Shown: positions 1 through 6,740, numbered from the stretch's first letter. The stretch: 11,138 bases of DNA from Chloroflexota bacterium (GCA_016210245.1 JACQUR010000212.1:1-11138), one strand, 5' to 3'. The notes: generated by a model from the letters alone, not told the origin. Translations and numbers: made by a program.

Positions 1-105
1 ACAGGGCCGTCTGCCCCTACGACTTCCCAGCGGGCAGACAGGGCCGTCTGCACCTACGACTTCCCAGCGGGCAGACAGGGCCGTCTGCCCCTACGACTTC
101 CCAGC
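1..105. repeat. 37-bp tandem repeat, three copies, hairpin-forming
   Basis: A 37-bp unit starts at 1, 38 and 75. The third copy is cut short at about 105, and the array may continue left of the window. Copies differ by single bases (for example C to A at 52). Each junction forms a hairpin, GGGCAGAC with GTCTGCCC around a 6-nt loop: perfect at 69-90, one mismatch at 32-53. The units abut with no unique spacers, so this is not a CRISPR array. It resembles REP-like palindromic intergenic repeats of GC-rich environmental bacteria (inference). Confidence 0.85.
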
Positions 106-370
106 ACAAGACCCGGTCAGATCCCTGACCTCCTGCTCAGCACTCAGGACTCAGCACTTACGCTATACTGCGTCTGTCTGCGGACGCTGCGAGGCAGCGC
201 CCCGGCGGCCATCGCCACTGCCCACGAGGGAGCCTTGCAGCTACCCCTTCGAGGGCGCGGACAGGTGGCAGATGATAACGTAGCTGTTACAGGCGCCGCC
301 ACTGCATTCACTGCCCAGTAACGGGCCACCGGTGAAGATGGACTCGTCATCGTGTTGAGGAGGCGGGGCT
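106..370. other. Non-coding stretch with short direct repeats
   Basis: I find no convincing gene here on either strand. CTCAGCACT occurs twice 14 bp apart (136-144 and 150-158). A TATACT hexamer at 164-169 could be a -10 element, but no -35 hexamer lies at 16-18 bp, so I do not call a promoter. The remainder could be the 5' leader of the small gene at 371. I recognise no known riboswitch in it. Confidence 0.4.
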
Positions 371-574
371 GTGGAGGCGGCGACGAGTCTGCTCATCGGG
401 TTGGCCCTACTGCTGGCTGCCGTCTTGCTGCTCCTGCTCAGTTGGTCGCCCGGCGTGACGCCGCCCGAGGACAAAGAGGACCAGCAGCGGGCGCAACTAA
501 ACCGAGTCGACAGTCGACAGTCGACAGTCGACAGTTTCCAGTCAACAGGGTACGAGCGAACTGTGACTTGTTGA
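371..574 (+). CDS. Putative small single-helix membrane protein with repeat-derived tail
   Basis: A GTG at 371 follows GAGGAGG (357-363) at 7 nt, a good ribosome binding site. The 67-residue product opens with a hydrophobic helix (about residues 5-25, mostly Leu, Ala and Val). A Pro/Asp/Glu-rich polar segment follows (about 27-42), as in small membrane subunits or anchors. From about residue 44 the frame runs into 7-nt repeats, which read as a 7-residue Val-Asp-Ser-Arg-Gln-Ser-Thr pattern, and then stops at 574. The tail therefore looks like repeat invasion that displaced an earlier stop. I recognise no family. It lies 63 nt before the radical SAM gene at 638 and may be cotranscribed with it. 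It lacks features of a RiPP precursor. It could also be a chance ORF; the RBS and clean helix are the only support. Confidence 0.4.
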   Translation: MEAATSLLIGLALLLAAVLLLLLSWSPGVTPPEDKEDQQRAQLNRVDSRQSTVDSFQSTGYERTVTC

Positions 575-607
575 CTGTCGACTGTTGACTGTCGACTGTC
601 GACTCGG
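502..607. repeat. Heptanucleotide array arranged as an inverted repeat
   Basis: The left arm (502-547) is built from tandem 7-mers of the type AGTCGAC, ending in a GTCAACA variant. The right arm (569-607) carries the reverse complements, TGTTGACTGTCGACT and onward. The arms pair over about 39 bp, with one 7-nt extra unit and one substitution, around a loop of about 21 nt. The array ends only 16 nt before the AGGAGG site of the radical SAM gene at 638. A hairpin in the mRNA here could affect its translation or separate it from the upstream ORF (inference). Confidence 0.85.
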
Positions 608-637
608 CACAGAATCACCTGACAGGAGGCGTAGCGG

Positions 638-1819
638 ATGCTCGGCGTGACAAGGCTGCTCGGAGGGGTGCGGACGGAGACGGACCACCTGCGCTACGGC
701 GCGCGCCAGGAGGACGCCTGGCACCGCCCGGTGGTGGTGTGGACCGTGAGCCGGCGCTGCAATCTGGCGTGCGTCCACTGCTACGCCGCCGCGGGCAACA
801 AGCACTTTCCCGGCGAGTTGAGCACGTCCGAGGCCACAACCATGCTCCAGGACCTGGCCGCCTTCGGCGTACCCGTGCTGCTGCTCTCTGGCGGCGAGCC
901 GCTCATCCGGCCCGACCTGCTGGAACTGGCCGCGCTGGCCCGCTCGCTGGGGCTGCGGATCACCCTGTCCACCAACGGCACGCTCATCACCCCCGCCGTG
1001 GCTGAGCGGCTCAAGACCATCGGCGTGGGCTACGTGGGCATCAGCCTGGATGGTCTGGAGCCCACCCACGACCGCTTCCGCGGCCAGGAGGGAGCCTTCC
1101 AGGCCGCCTTGCAGGGCATCCGCAACTGCCGGGCGGCCGGCCTGAAGGTCGGCGTCCGTCTGACCCTGACCCGCCACACGGTCGTCGACCTGGCCCAGTT
1201 GTTCGACCTGGTCGAGCGCGAGAGCGTCGGGCGGGTGTGCTTCTACCACCTGGTGCCCTCGGGCCGGGGCCGCTTCCTGCTCCAGGACCTGCTCGACCCG
1301 GGGGAGGCCCGGGCGGCCGTGGACGCGATCTTCCGCCGCGCGGCCGACTACGTGGCCCGGGGCTTGCCCATCGAGGTGCTCACGGTCGACAACCACGCCG
1401 ACGCCGTCTACCTGTACCACTGGGTGCGGCGCGAGCGCGGGGCCGCCGAGGCGGAGCGCGTGCGCGCTGAACTGGCGCGCAGCGGCGGCAACCGCTCCGG
1501 CATCGCCATCGCCCACGTCGACAATCGGGGCGAAGTCCACCCGGACCAGTTCTCGTGGCAGACCGCCCTGGGCAACGTGCGCACCCGCCCCTTCAGCGCC
1601 ATCTGGTCGGACCCGCAGCACCCGATCCTCTCCAAGCTGCGCCAGCGGCGGTCCCTGCTGACGGGGCGCTGCGCCACCTGTGGCTTCCTGGACCTGTGCA
1701 ACGGCAGCTTCCGCGCCCGGGCGACGGCGCTGGCGGGCGACGCCTGGGCGCCCGACCCGAGCTGCTACCTCACCGACGAGGAGCTCTCCCGACCGGGCGA
1801 GGTGGCCGCCCATGTCTAG
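638..1819 (+). CDS. Radical SAM enzyme, NirJ/AhbC-like (heme d1 / alternative heme biosynthesis)
   Basis: This 393-residue protein starts at an ATG 8 nt after AGGAGG (624-629). The radical SAM cluster motif CxxxCxxC is C41, C45, C48, followed by SGGEP (84-88) and the STNGT strand (111-115). The central signature CFYHLVPSGRGR (201-212), LTVDNHADAVYLY (248-260) and GEVHPDQF (298-305) is typical, from memory, of NirJ and AhbC. AhbC removes acetate side chains from 12,18-didecarboxysiroheme to give Fe-coproporphyrin; NirJ acts on the same substrate in heme d1 synthesis. C345, C348, C354 and C376 form the C-terminal auxiliary Fe-S site. The enzyme should be cytoplasmic and oxygen-sensitive. It overlaps the next radical SAM gene by 8 bp, so the two are surely cotranscribed. 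No AhbA/B or other nir gene is visible, so AhbC versus NirJ stays open. A related rSAM of other function cannot be excluded. Confidence 0.8.
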   Translation: MLGVTRLLGGVRTETDHLRYGARQEDAWHRPVVVWTVSRRCNLACVHCYAAAGNKHFPGELSTSEATTMLQDLAAFGVPVLLLSGGEPLIRPDLLELAALARSLGLRITLSTNGTLITPAVAERLKTIGVGYVGISLDGLEPTHDRFRGQEGAFQAALQGIRNCRAAGLKVGVRLTLTRHTVVDLAQLFDLVERESVGRVCFYHLVPSGRGRFLLQDLLDPGEARAAVDAIFRRAADYVARGLPIEVLTVDNHADAVYLYHWVRRERGAAEAERVRAELARSGGNRSGIAIAHVDNRGEVHPDQFSWQTALGNVRTRPFSAIWSDPQHPILSKLRQRRSLLTGRCATCGFLDLCNGSFRARATALAGDAWAPDPSCYLTDEELSRPGEVAAHV

Positions 1820-3014
1820 CCTGCCCCCTCGCCCGGACTACTTCACCGTCGATTTCGACCAGACGCCCTACGTGGTCGCCTGGGAAACCACCCGCGCCTG
1901 CGCCCTGGCCTGCCGCCACTGCCGCGCGGCGGCGATTCCCCGCCGCGACCCGCACGAGCTCACGACCGCCGAAGGACAGCGCCTGATCGACGACGTGGTG
2001 CGGCTGGGGCGACCGATCCTGATCCTGACCGGCGGCGACCCCTTCATGCGCCGCGACCTGCCGGACCTGGCCCGCTACGCCGTCGCGTCCGGCCTGCGCG
2101 TCGGCCTCTCTCCCTCGGCCACAGCCCTCGCCACCCGCCAGCGCCTGGACGTCCTGCGCGAGATCGGCATCTCCATGGTCCACGTCAGCGTCGACGGGCT
2201 CGAAGCCACCCACGATGCCTTCCGGGGCGTGGCCGGCTCCTTTGCCCGGGCGCTGGGCATCATGCGCGACACACGCTCGCTGGGGCTGCCGCTCCAGATC
2301 GGCACGACCGTGACCCGCCAGACGGTGCGCGACCTGCCCGGCCTCGCGGCGCTGCTGCAGGAGTTCGACATTCAGGTCTGGAACGTGTTCTTCCTGGTGC
2401 CGACTGGGCGTGGCCAGCGCGAGGATATGCTCGACGCCCTGGAGATCGAGGTGGTGCTCCAGTGGCTGTGGAGCCTCTCGAAGCGAGTGCCGTTCCGCGT
2501 GCGGACCACGGCGGCTCAGCACTACCGACGGGTCGTCATTCAGCGGGAGCGCCAGGCGCGGGGCTTGCCCCCGGATCTCCCCAGCAACGAGGTCCGCTGG
2601 GAAGCCACCGGCGCCGGCTACGCTTTCCGCGATGGGCAGGCCCCGCAGCAGCAGGGCGTGAACGACGGCAAGGGCTTCGCCTTCGTCTCCCACGTGGGCG
2701 AGGTCTACCCGAGTGGCTTCCTGCAGATGCCGGCGGGCAACGTGCGGGAGACGTCCCTGGTCGACCTCTATCGCCAGCACCCCCTGTTCCGCACCCTGCG
2801 AGATGCGGCGCAACTCCAGGGCAAGTGCGGCGCCTGCTCCTTCCGGGCGGTCTGCGGCGGCAGCCGCGCCCGGGCCTGGGCCTTGACCGGCGACCCCCTG
2901 GCCTCGGATCCGACCTGCGCCTACGAGCCGGGCCAGGGCCTCCCTGCCCTCCCGTCCGTCGAAACCGTGCTTGGCGCCAGCGCGCCGAGTGCCGAGGCGC
3001 TCGCGAGCACGTAG
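1812..3014 (+). CDS. Radical SAM/SPASM protein, TIGR04053/AhbD-like
   Basis: I chose the ATG at 1812, which overlaps the previous gene in ATGTCTAG and follows GAGGTGG (1799-1805). The frame is open upstream to 1680, but that part lies inside the neighbour. The product has 400 residues. The SAM cluster is C30, C34, C37, with TGGDP at 73-77 in place of GGEP. SVDG (126-129) and TTVTRQ (165-170) follow, then FFLVPTGRGQ (193-202) and TTAAQHYRR (232-240). The region NDGKGFAFVSHVGEVYPSGF (284-303) fits TIGR04053, a sister group of AhbD, the heme b synthase that decarboxylates Fe-coproporphyrin III. S301 stands where AhbD typically has Cys (from memory). The auxiliary cluster is C339, C342, C348, C369, with CGGSRARA at 348-355. 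Pairing with a NirJ/AhbC-like gene supports a tetrapyrrole role, but the substrate is not proven by sequence. Confidence 0.8.
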   Translation: MSSLPPRPDYFTVDFDQTPYVVAWETTRACALACRHCRAAAIPRRDPHELTTAEGQRLIDDVVRLGRPILILTGGDPFMRRDLPDLARYAVASGLRVGLSPSATALATRQRLDVLREIGISMVHVSVDGLEATHDAFRGVAGSFARALGIMRDTRSLGLPLQIGTTVTRQTVRDLPGLAALLQEFDIQVWNVFFLVPTGRGQREDMLDALEIEVVLQWLWSLSKRVPFRVRTTAAQHYRRVVIQRERQARGLPPDLPSNEVRWEATGAGYAFRDGQAPQQQGVNDGKGFAFVSHVGEVYPSGFLQMPAGNVRETSLVDLYRQHPLFRTLRDAAQLQGKCGACSFRAVCGGSRARAWALTGDPLASDPTCAYEPGQGLPALPSVETVLGASAPSAEALAST

Positions 3015-3039
3015 CGCCCCGCCCAGAGCGGTCGAGCCT

Positions 3040-3060
3040 GCACAGGCGGGCCGCCTGTGC
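3040..3060. repeat. REP-like perfect palindrome after the radical SAM pair
   Basis: GCACAGGCGG (3040-3049) and CCGCCTGTGC (3051-3060) are perfect inverse complements around a single G. The hairpin sits 25 nt after the stop at 3014. No T-tract follows, so it is not a classic intrinsic terminator. It could protect the 3' end of the mRNA or simply be a repeat copy. Confidence 0.7.
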
Positions 3061-3103
3061 CACCACCCAGTGGTTCGTCTCGCCGGTCTGGGGGTGTCTC
3101 CCC

Positions 3104-3174
3104 GGTGGGGCGGGCGTCTCTGCCCGCCCGTGGCCCGGGGGCGCGGACGGGCGGGCAGAGACGCCCGCCCCACC
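3104..3174. repeat. Perfect 28-bp inverted repeat with nested palindromes
   Basis: Positions 3104-3131 and 3147-3174 are exact reverse complements around a 15-nt loop. Each arm is itself a hairpin, GGGCGGGC and GCCCGCCC around GTCTCT or its complement. The layout resembles the hairpin within the 37-bp array at 1-105, but the sequence differs. It has the size of a small non-autonomous foldback or REP-doublet element. No coding capacity or obvious target-site duplication is visible. Confidence 0.85.
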
Positions 3175-3257
3175 AAGAACACGCCCGCCCCCCTACGCCT
3201 CCGCGCACACCCTGCCCACTCCCATCCGTTGCGCAACAGACCCTGTTGCATCCCCTG

Positions 3258-3370
3258 TCCCACCCGAACGGATAGGGAGCAAGACTACCCCTCGGGAGGT
3301 GGCGCCGGCCTACCCGCATCGCGCATCCTACAGGCAGATGTAGGCACAGGAAGTGCCATCTCGCCAATCC
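3258..3370 (+). promoter_or_regulatory. Candidate conserved leader/operator element, copy A
   Basis: Compared by eye with 6622-6731, this segment shares boxes in the same order: AACGGAT (3267-3273), GGGA, CTACC, ACCCG (3312-3316), CACAGGA (3345-3351) and TCTCGCC (3359-3365). The last box ends 83 nt before the ATG at 3449. Local hairpins are possible: CCTACA/TGTAGG (3327-3344) and GGCAC/GTGCC (3343-3357). AACGGAT sits in a loop closed by CCC/GGG. Just upstream, GCAACAG/CTGTTGC (3233-3249) is another perfect hairpin. I match it to no riboswitch class I know. It could be a 5' leader RNA, a protein-binding region or a diverged repeat. Confidence 0.4.
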
Positions 3371-3448
3371 TGGGCTTTACCAGCGGTATGAGCTGCTCTT
3401 ACAGCTTATGCTATGGTTGTTGCTCTCGGTGATGGTCCAGGAGGCACT

Positions 3449-4849
3449 ATGACAAAGCTACAACCGCGACGGGTGCCGACTCGACGGCTCGACCTGTCGC
3501 AGCGAGTCCGTTCGTTCGCCGAGATCGAGCTCGGCTATACCCTGGCTGAGGCCAGGGCGGAGGCGGAACGGTGTCTGCACTGCCCGGCTCAGCCCTGCGT
3601 GGCGGCGTGCCCGGGCGGAAACTCCGTGCCCACGTTCCTCGCCGCCCTGCGCGATGGGCGGCTTGAGGAGGGCGTGCTGGCGCTCCGCCAGACCAGCTCC
3701 TTCCCGGCGATCTGTAGCCGGGTGTGCGACCATCCCCGCCAGTGTGAGGGCGCCTGCGTCGTCGCCCGGCGGGGCGAGCCAGTCGCCATCGGCCGCCTGG
3801 AGCGGTTCCTGGGCGACTGGGAACAGGCCATGGGCCTGCGCCCGCGCGAGCCCGGCCACTCCACCTGGCGCAGGGCAGCCGTCGTCGGGGCTGGCCCGTG
3901 CGGCATGGCGGCTGCCGCCCTGCTGGCGGAACGCGGCCACGAGGTCCACCTCTACGACAGCCTGCCGGCCATCGGCGGCGTGCTTGCCTGGGGCATCCCG
4001 GCCTTTCGACTGCCGGCCGAGGTGCTCGAGGTCGAGGTGGCGCGCCTGCTCGCCCTGGGGGTGACCTTCCACGGCAAGGCCCGCCTCGGCCGCGACCTGG
4101 GCCTGGACGAGCTCTTCCTGCGTGGCTGCCAGGCCGTCCTCCTTGCCACGGGCGCACCCTGCCCAACACTCCTGGACATCCCTGGTTCCCAGCTCCGTGG
4201 GGTACACACCGCCACCGCCGTCCTCTCGGCGGCCAAGCTCTACGGGGAACGCCGCTCGGGACGGCGCGTCGTGGTCATCGGCGGCGGGAACACCGCCATG
4301 GACGCGGCGCAGACCGCGCTGCGCCTGGGAGCGGAAGAGGTCACCGTGCTCTATCGGCGCTCCAGGGCCGAGCTCCCCGCCCGCCACGAGGAAGTGGACC
4401 TGGTCGAGGAGGAAGGGGTGAGGTTCCAGTTCCTGGTCGCGCCGGTGCGCTTCGTGGCCGATGCCCAGGGCCACCTGGCCTCCGTATCCTGCTGCCGCAT
4501 GGAGCTGGGGGCGCCCGGCCCGGATGGGCGCCGCACCCCGGTGCCGGTCCCTGAAGACCCGTTCGACCTGCCGGCCGACATGGTGGTGCTCGCCACCGGC
4601 TACGGCCCCGACCCTCACCTGCGCGACGAACTCCACGGCGTGCTGCTGGACAAGCGCGGCTACATCCAGGCCGATCCGTCGACCGGCCGCACGAGCCGCC
4701 TGGGCGTCTGGGCCGGGGGCGATGCCGCCACCGGCCCGGACACGGTGGTGTCGGCCATGGCCTGGGGACGGCGGGCCGCCTCCGACATGGACCACTTCCT
4801 GAGAGACGAGGCCCACGTGGACGGCCTCCCAGGGGGACGAGCCGGGTAG
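3449..4849 (+). CDS. GltD-like FAD/NAD(P)H oxidoreductase with two 4Fe-4S sites
   Basis: I chose the ATG at 3449, which follows AGGAGG (3439-3444). An in-frame ATG at 3413 would add 12 unlikely residues and lacks a good site. The 466-residue protein has the glutamate synthase small-subunit layout. An N-terminal cluster domain carries C42, C45, C50, C54 and C89, C93, C99, C103. An FAD fold follows (GAGPCG, 147-152), then the GVLAWGIPAFRLP stretch (177-189), the NAD(P)H fold (GGGNTAMDAA, 278-287) and the second FAD motif GGDAATGPDTVVSA (423-436). The family moves electrons between NAD(P)H, FAD and Fe-S partners. Relatives include GltD, NfnB/NfnL and dihydropyrimidine dehydrogenase domains. No GltB is nearby, so it may serve another acceptor, perhaps the upstream radical SAM enzymes (inference). 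Calling it glutamate synthase on this evidence would be too strong. Confidence 0.9.
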   Translation: MTKLQPRRVPTRRLDLSQRVRSFAEIELGYTLAEARAEAERCLHCPAQPCVAACPGGNSVPTFLAALRDGRLEEGVLALRQTSSFPAICSRVCDHPRQCEGACVVARRGEPVAIGRLERFLGDWEQAMGLRPREPGHSTWRRAAVVGAGPCGMAAAALLAERGHEVHLYDSLPAIGGVLAWGIPAFRLPAEVLEVEVARLLALGVTFHGKARLGRDLGLDELFLRGCQAVLLATGAPCPTLLDIPGSQLRGVHTATAVLSAAKLYGERRSGRRVVVIGGGNTAMDAAQTALRLGAEEVTVLYRRSRAELPARHEEVDLVEEEGVRFQFLVAPVRFVADAQGHLASVSCCRMELGAPGPDGRRTPVPVPEDPFDLPADMVVLATGYGPDPHLRDELHGVLLDKRGYIQADPSTGRTSRLGVWAGGDAATGPDTVVSAMAWGRRAASDMDHFLRDEAHVDGLPGGRAG

Positions 4850-4860
4850 CCGCCAGGCCC

Positions 4861-4876
4861 ACCCACCCGGGTGGGT
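4861..4876. terminator. GC-rich palindrome after the GltD-like gene, possible terminator
   Basis: ACCCACCC is followed directly by GGGTGGGT, a perfect 16-bp palindrome starting 11 nt after the stop codon. It can form a GC-rich hairpin, but only TTGT follows rather than a T-tract. It is a weak terminator candidate. A second pairing, GAACCAC (4881-4887) with GTGGTTC (4920-4926), lies just downstream. Confidence 0.3.
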
Positions 4877-5010
4877 TGTCGAACCACCCCCTGGCACCCG
4901 CCAAACTGCCCCGCTGGGTGTGGTTCCAGTGGGGCCGGGGCCATACGCTGAAGGCGGGTGGCCAGGCACCGGCGGCCAGCCAGCAACTCGCAGCGGCCAG
5001 CGGCGCGGCG

Positions 5011-5019
5011 TGCTACACT
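5011..5019 (+). promoter_or_regulatory. Possible extended -10 element upstream of the stress protein gene
   Basis: TGCTACACT matches an extended -10 (TGnTAnnnT) and lies about 114 nt before the ATG at 5133. No -35 hexamer is visible at 17-18 bp, so support is limited. The rest of 4877-5132 shows no gene. Confidence 0.3.
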
Positions 5020-5132
5020 CCCCAGTACCGCAGGGACGGCCGATCCCTGTAGTCGCGTCCCTCACCCGCTGCCCCCAGCGCTGGCGACTGATCGCTGAAT
5101 GCTTCACGACTTCACGAAAGGAGGACCGAGGT

Positions 5133-6272
5133 ATGTTCACCAAGCTGCTCGTCCCGCTCGATGGCTCGCGGCTGGCCGAGCGAGCGCTCCCCTACGCAGA
5201 GGCGCTGGCGCAGGCCAGCGGCGCTCGGCTGGTCCTGGTGCGGGCCACGCTGGCCCGCGTCTTCCCCGGCATCGATCCAACCAGGGCCCAAGTGCAGGCG
5301 GTCGAGGAGGCCGAGGCGTACCTGGCCGACGTCGCGGCCCGTCTGACCGAGCGGGGCCTGGCGAGCGAGACGGCGGTACCCTACGGCGAGGCGGCCCAGG
5401 GCATCCTGGACGAGATCCGCCTGCGTGGAGTCGGCCTGGTAGTCATGGCCACGCACGGCCGTTCCGGGCTCGACCGGTGGATCTACGGCAGCGTGGCCAA
5501 GGGGGTGCTGGTCGGCAGTCCGGCGCCGGTGCTGCTGGTCCGCGCCTGGCAGCAGGAGGGGCCCTCGCTCGCCACACACCCGCGCCTGTTGGTCCCGCTC
5601 GACGGCTCCGACTTCGCCACGGCCGCCCTGCCGGTGGCGGAGGGCCTGGCCAGAGCGCTCGACGGCCAACTGGTGCTGCTGCACGTGGCGCCCGTGCCCG
5701 ACCGCGTCCTCACCGCCGACGGGCGAGTCGTCGCCTACCTCGTCTATGGCAGAGAGGCCACCGCGCTCGAGCAGCAGGTGGAGGCGCTCACGACCGAGGC
5801 GCAGCACTACTTGAGCCAGGTGGCCAGCCGCCTGGGGGCCTCCAGCAGCCCCGTCCAGCTCGACGTGCGGGTAGGGTCGCCGGCCGAGGCCATCGCCGCC
5901 GCGGGCCGCGAGCACGGGGCTGCCATGGTGGTCATGGCCACCCACGGGCGTACCGGCCTGGGCCGCCTCGTCTTCGGCAGCGTCCCAGGCGCTGTGCTGC
6001 GACAGGGGAACCTCCCGCTCCTGCTGGTCCGACCGCCGGCCCTGTCGCCAACCGACGGGCAGCCCCTGACCTCGGCCGAGGAGCAGGAGGTCGGCGCCAG
6101 GCCGGTGGTGAGCCTGAGTCTGGGCGAAGACGAGGTGGTGCTGCTCCGCACCGCGCTCGAGACGCTGGAGCAGACGGCCTCGCGCCACGAGCATCTGCAG
6201 GGGCGCATCCGGCGGCTCCTGGCCCGGCTGCCTACGGAGGGCGAGGTGGCGACGCCGAGCGCCGCCCCATAG
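5133..6272 (+). CDS. Universal stress protein, two tandem UspA domains
   Basis: The ATG at 5133 lies 8 nt after AAAGGAGG (5117-5124), which outranks the longer upstream frame. The 379-residue product holds two Usp domains, about residues 1-138 and 148-302. Both start with the LLVPLDGS strand (5-12 and 152-159). Both carry the nucleotide-binding motif: ATHG (106-109) then GS (119-120), and ATHG (269-272) then GS (282-283). Such ATP-binding Usp proteins are cytoplasmic and help survival under stress or growth arrest, with no catalysed reaction defined. A helical C-terminal tail (about 335-365) follows the second domain and is not part of the canonical fold; it may mediate oligomerisation. The gene appears monocistronic, with about 280 nt of non-coding DNA before it and over 500 nt after it. 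Confidence 0.93.
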   Translation: MFTKLLVPLDGSRLAERALPYAEALAQASGARLVLVRATLARVFPGIDPTRAQVQAVEEAEAYLADVAARLTERGLASETAVPYGEAAQGILDEIRLRGVGLVVMATHGRSGLDRWIYGSVAKGVLVGSPAPVLLVRAWQQEGPSLATHPRLLVPLDGSDFATAALPVAEGLARALDGQLVLLHVAPVPDRVLTADGRVVAYLVYGREATALEQQVEALTTEAQHYLSQVASRLGASSSPVQLDVRVGSPAEAIAAAGREHGAAMVVMATHGRTGLGRLVFGSVPGAVLRQGNLPLLLVRPPALSPTDGQPLTSAEEQEVGARPVVSLSLGEDEVVLLRTALETLEQTASRHEHLQGRIRRLLARLPTEGEVATPSAAP

Positions 6273-6320
6273 CAGCGAAGCCGCACCCCACGCTAGTACA
6301 CTGTGACTGCTGATTCGTAG

Positions 6321-6475
6321 GGTGGTATCCGAGCCGCGACCGTGAGGCCCTTCGACAGGCTCAGGTCCTTCGACCGGCTCAGGATGAGCGGACCCCGGGG
6401 TCCTCCGCTCATCCTGAGCCGGTCGAAGGGCCTGAGCCTGTCGAAGGGCCTCACGGTCGCGGCTCGGATACCACC
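6321..6475. repeat. 155-bp foldback repeat with no loop
   Basis: The left arm (6321-6396, 76 nt) and right arm (6397-6475, 79 nt) are reverse complements except for one substitution and a 3-nt insertion. They meet at GACCCCGGGGTC with no loop. Each arm contains two 18-nt-spaced copies of TTCGACMGGCTCAGG (6351-6365 and 6369-6383 in the left arm). Similar CTTCGACAGGCTCAGG-type repeats are widespread in environmental bacterial genomes (general knowledge). It encodes nothing apparent. In RNA it would form a very stable hairpin 49 nt after the stress protein stop codon, so it may also end that transcript. Confidence 0.9.
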
Positions 6476-6523
6476 TCTCACTTGACGAGTCACAGACCGC
6501 TAGCCGTCTGCACGCTCCTTCAC

Positions 6524-6569
6524 CGCCGCCACGGTGAGAGGGACTGGCCGCCGCCTCGCCGTGGCGGCG
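6524..6569. repeat. 11-bp inverted repeat (hairpin) in the long gap
   Basis: CGCCGCCACGG (6524-6534) pairs perfectly with CCGTGGCGGCG (6559-6569) around 24 nt. It lies between the foldback element and the conserved box segment at 6622. Its role is unknown, and GC-rich DNA makes such pairs fairly likely by chance. Confidence 0.5.
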
Positions 6570-6621
6570 CCGTGCCTTCCCGCACTGCCGGTGCCAGTTC
6601 CCCGACCTCTGCGCCCCGCGA

Positions 6622-6731
6622 GCCTACCCCAACGGATGGGGACCAGGCTACCTCCAGAGGGTATCGCAGAACCACCCGTCAGGCATGGCAAGACCACCCC
6701 ACAGGACATGGCAGCCTGCTCTCGCCGATGC
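6622..6731 (+). promoter_or_regulatory. Candidate conserved leader/operator element, copy B
   Basis: This is the counterpart of 3258-3370. Its boxes are AACGGAT (6631-6637), GGGA, CTACC, ACCCG (6674-6678), CACAGGA (6700-6706) and TCTCGCC (6720-6726), the last ending 84 nt before the ATG at 6811. AACGGAT sits in the loop of CCCC/GGGG, enclosed by AGCCT (6621-6625) and AGGCT. In copy A the outer pair would be GTC/GAC, a weak sign of compensatory change. CATGGCA occurs twice (6684-6690 and 6707-6713). If TATACT at 6733-6738 is a true -10 box, the element would lie upstream of transcription and act as DNA rather than RNA. Confidence 0.4.
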
Positions 6732-6740
6732 ATATACTTG

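Noticed and set aside
1..105. CRISPR array
   Set aside because: The 37-bp units are directly adjacent with no unique spacers, and no cas gene is present.
164..169. Promoter for the small ORF and radical SAM genes
   Set aside because: TATACT is a good -10 match, but no -35 hexamer or TGn extension accompanies it.
371..574. RiPP precursor peptide for the two radical SAM enzymes
   Set aside because: The product is a hydrophobic helix with a repeat-derived tail. It has no leader/core organisation and no run of modifiable residues, and the enzymes resemble tetrapyrrole rSAMs.
542..1813. Long minus-strand open frame (423 codons) opposite the first radical SAM gene
   Set aside because: It mirrors a clear conserved gene in GC-rich DNA, and its product is low-complexity Gly/Ala/Arg/Val without motifs. 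The same holds for the long minus frames at 1770-3263, 3458-5143, 5112-6194, 7191-8390 and 9488-10201.
3413..3449. Upstream ATG start for the GltD-like gene
   Set aside because: The extension has no suitable ribosome site, whereas AGGAGG lies just before the ATG at 3449, which matches the usual family N-terminus.
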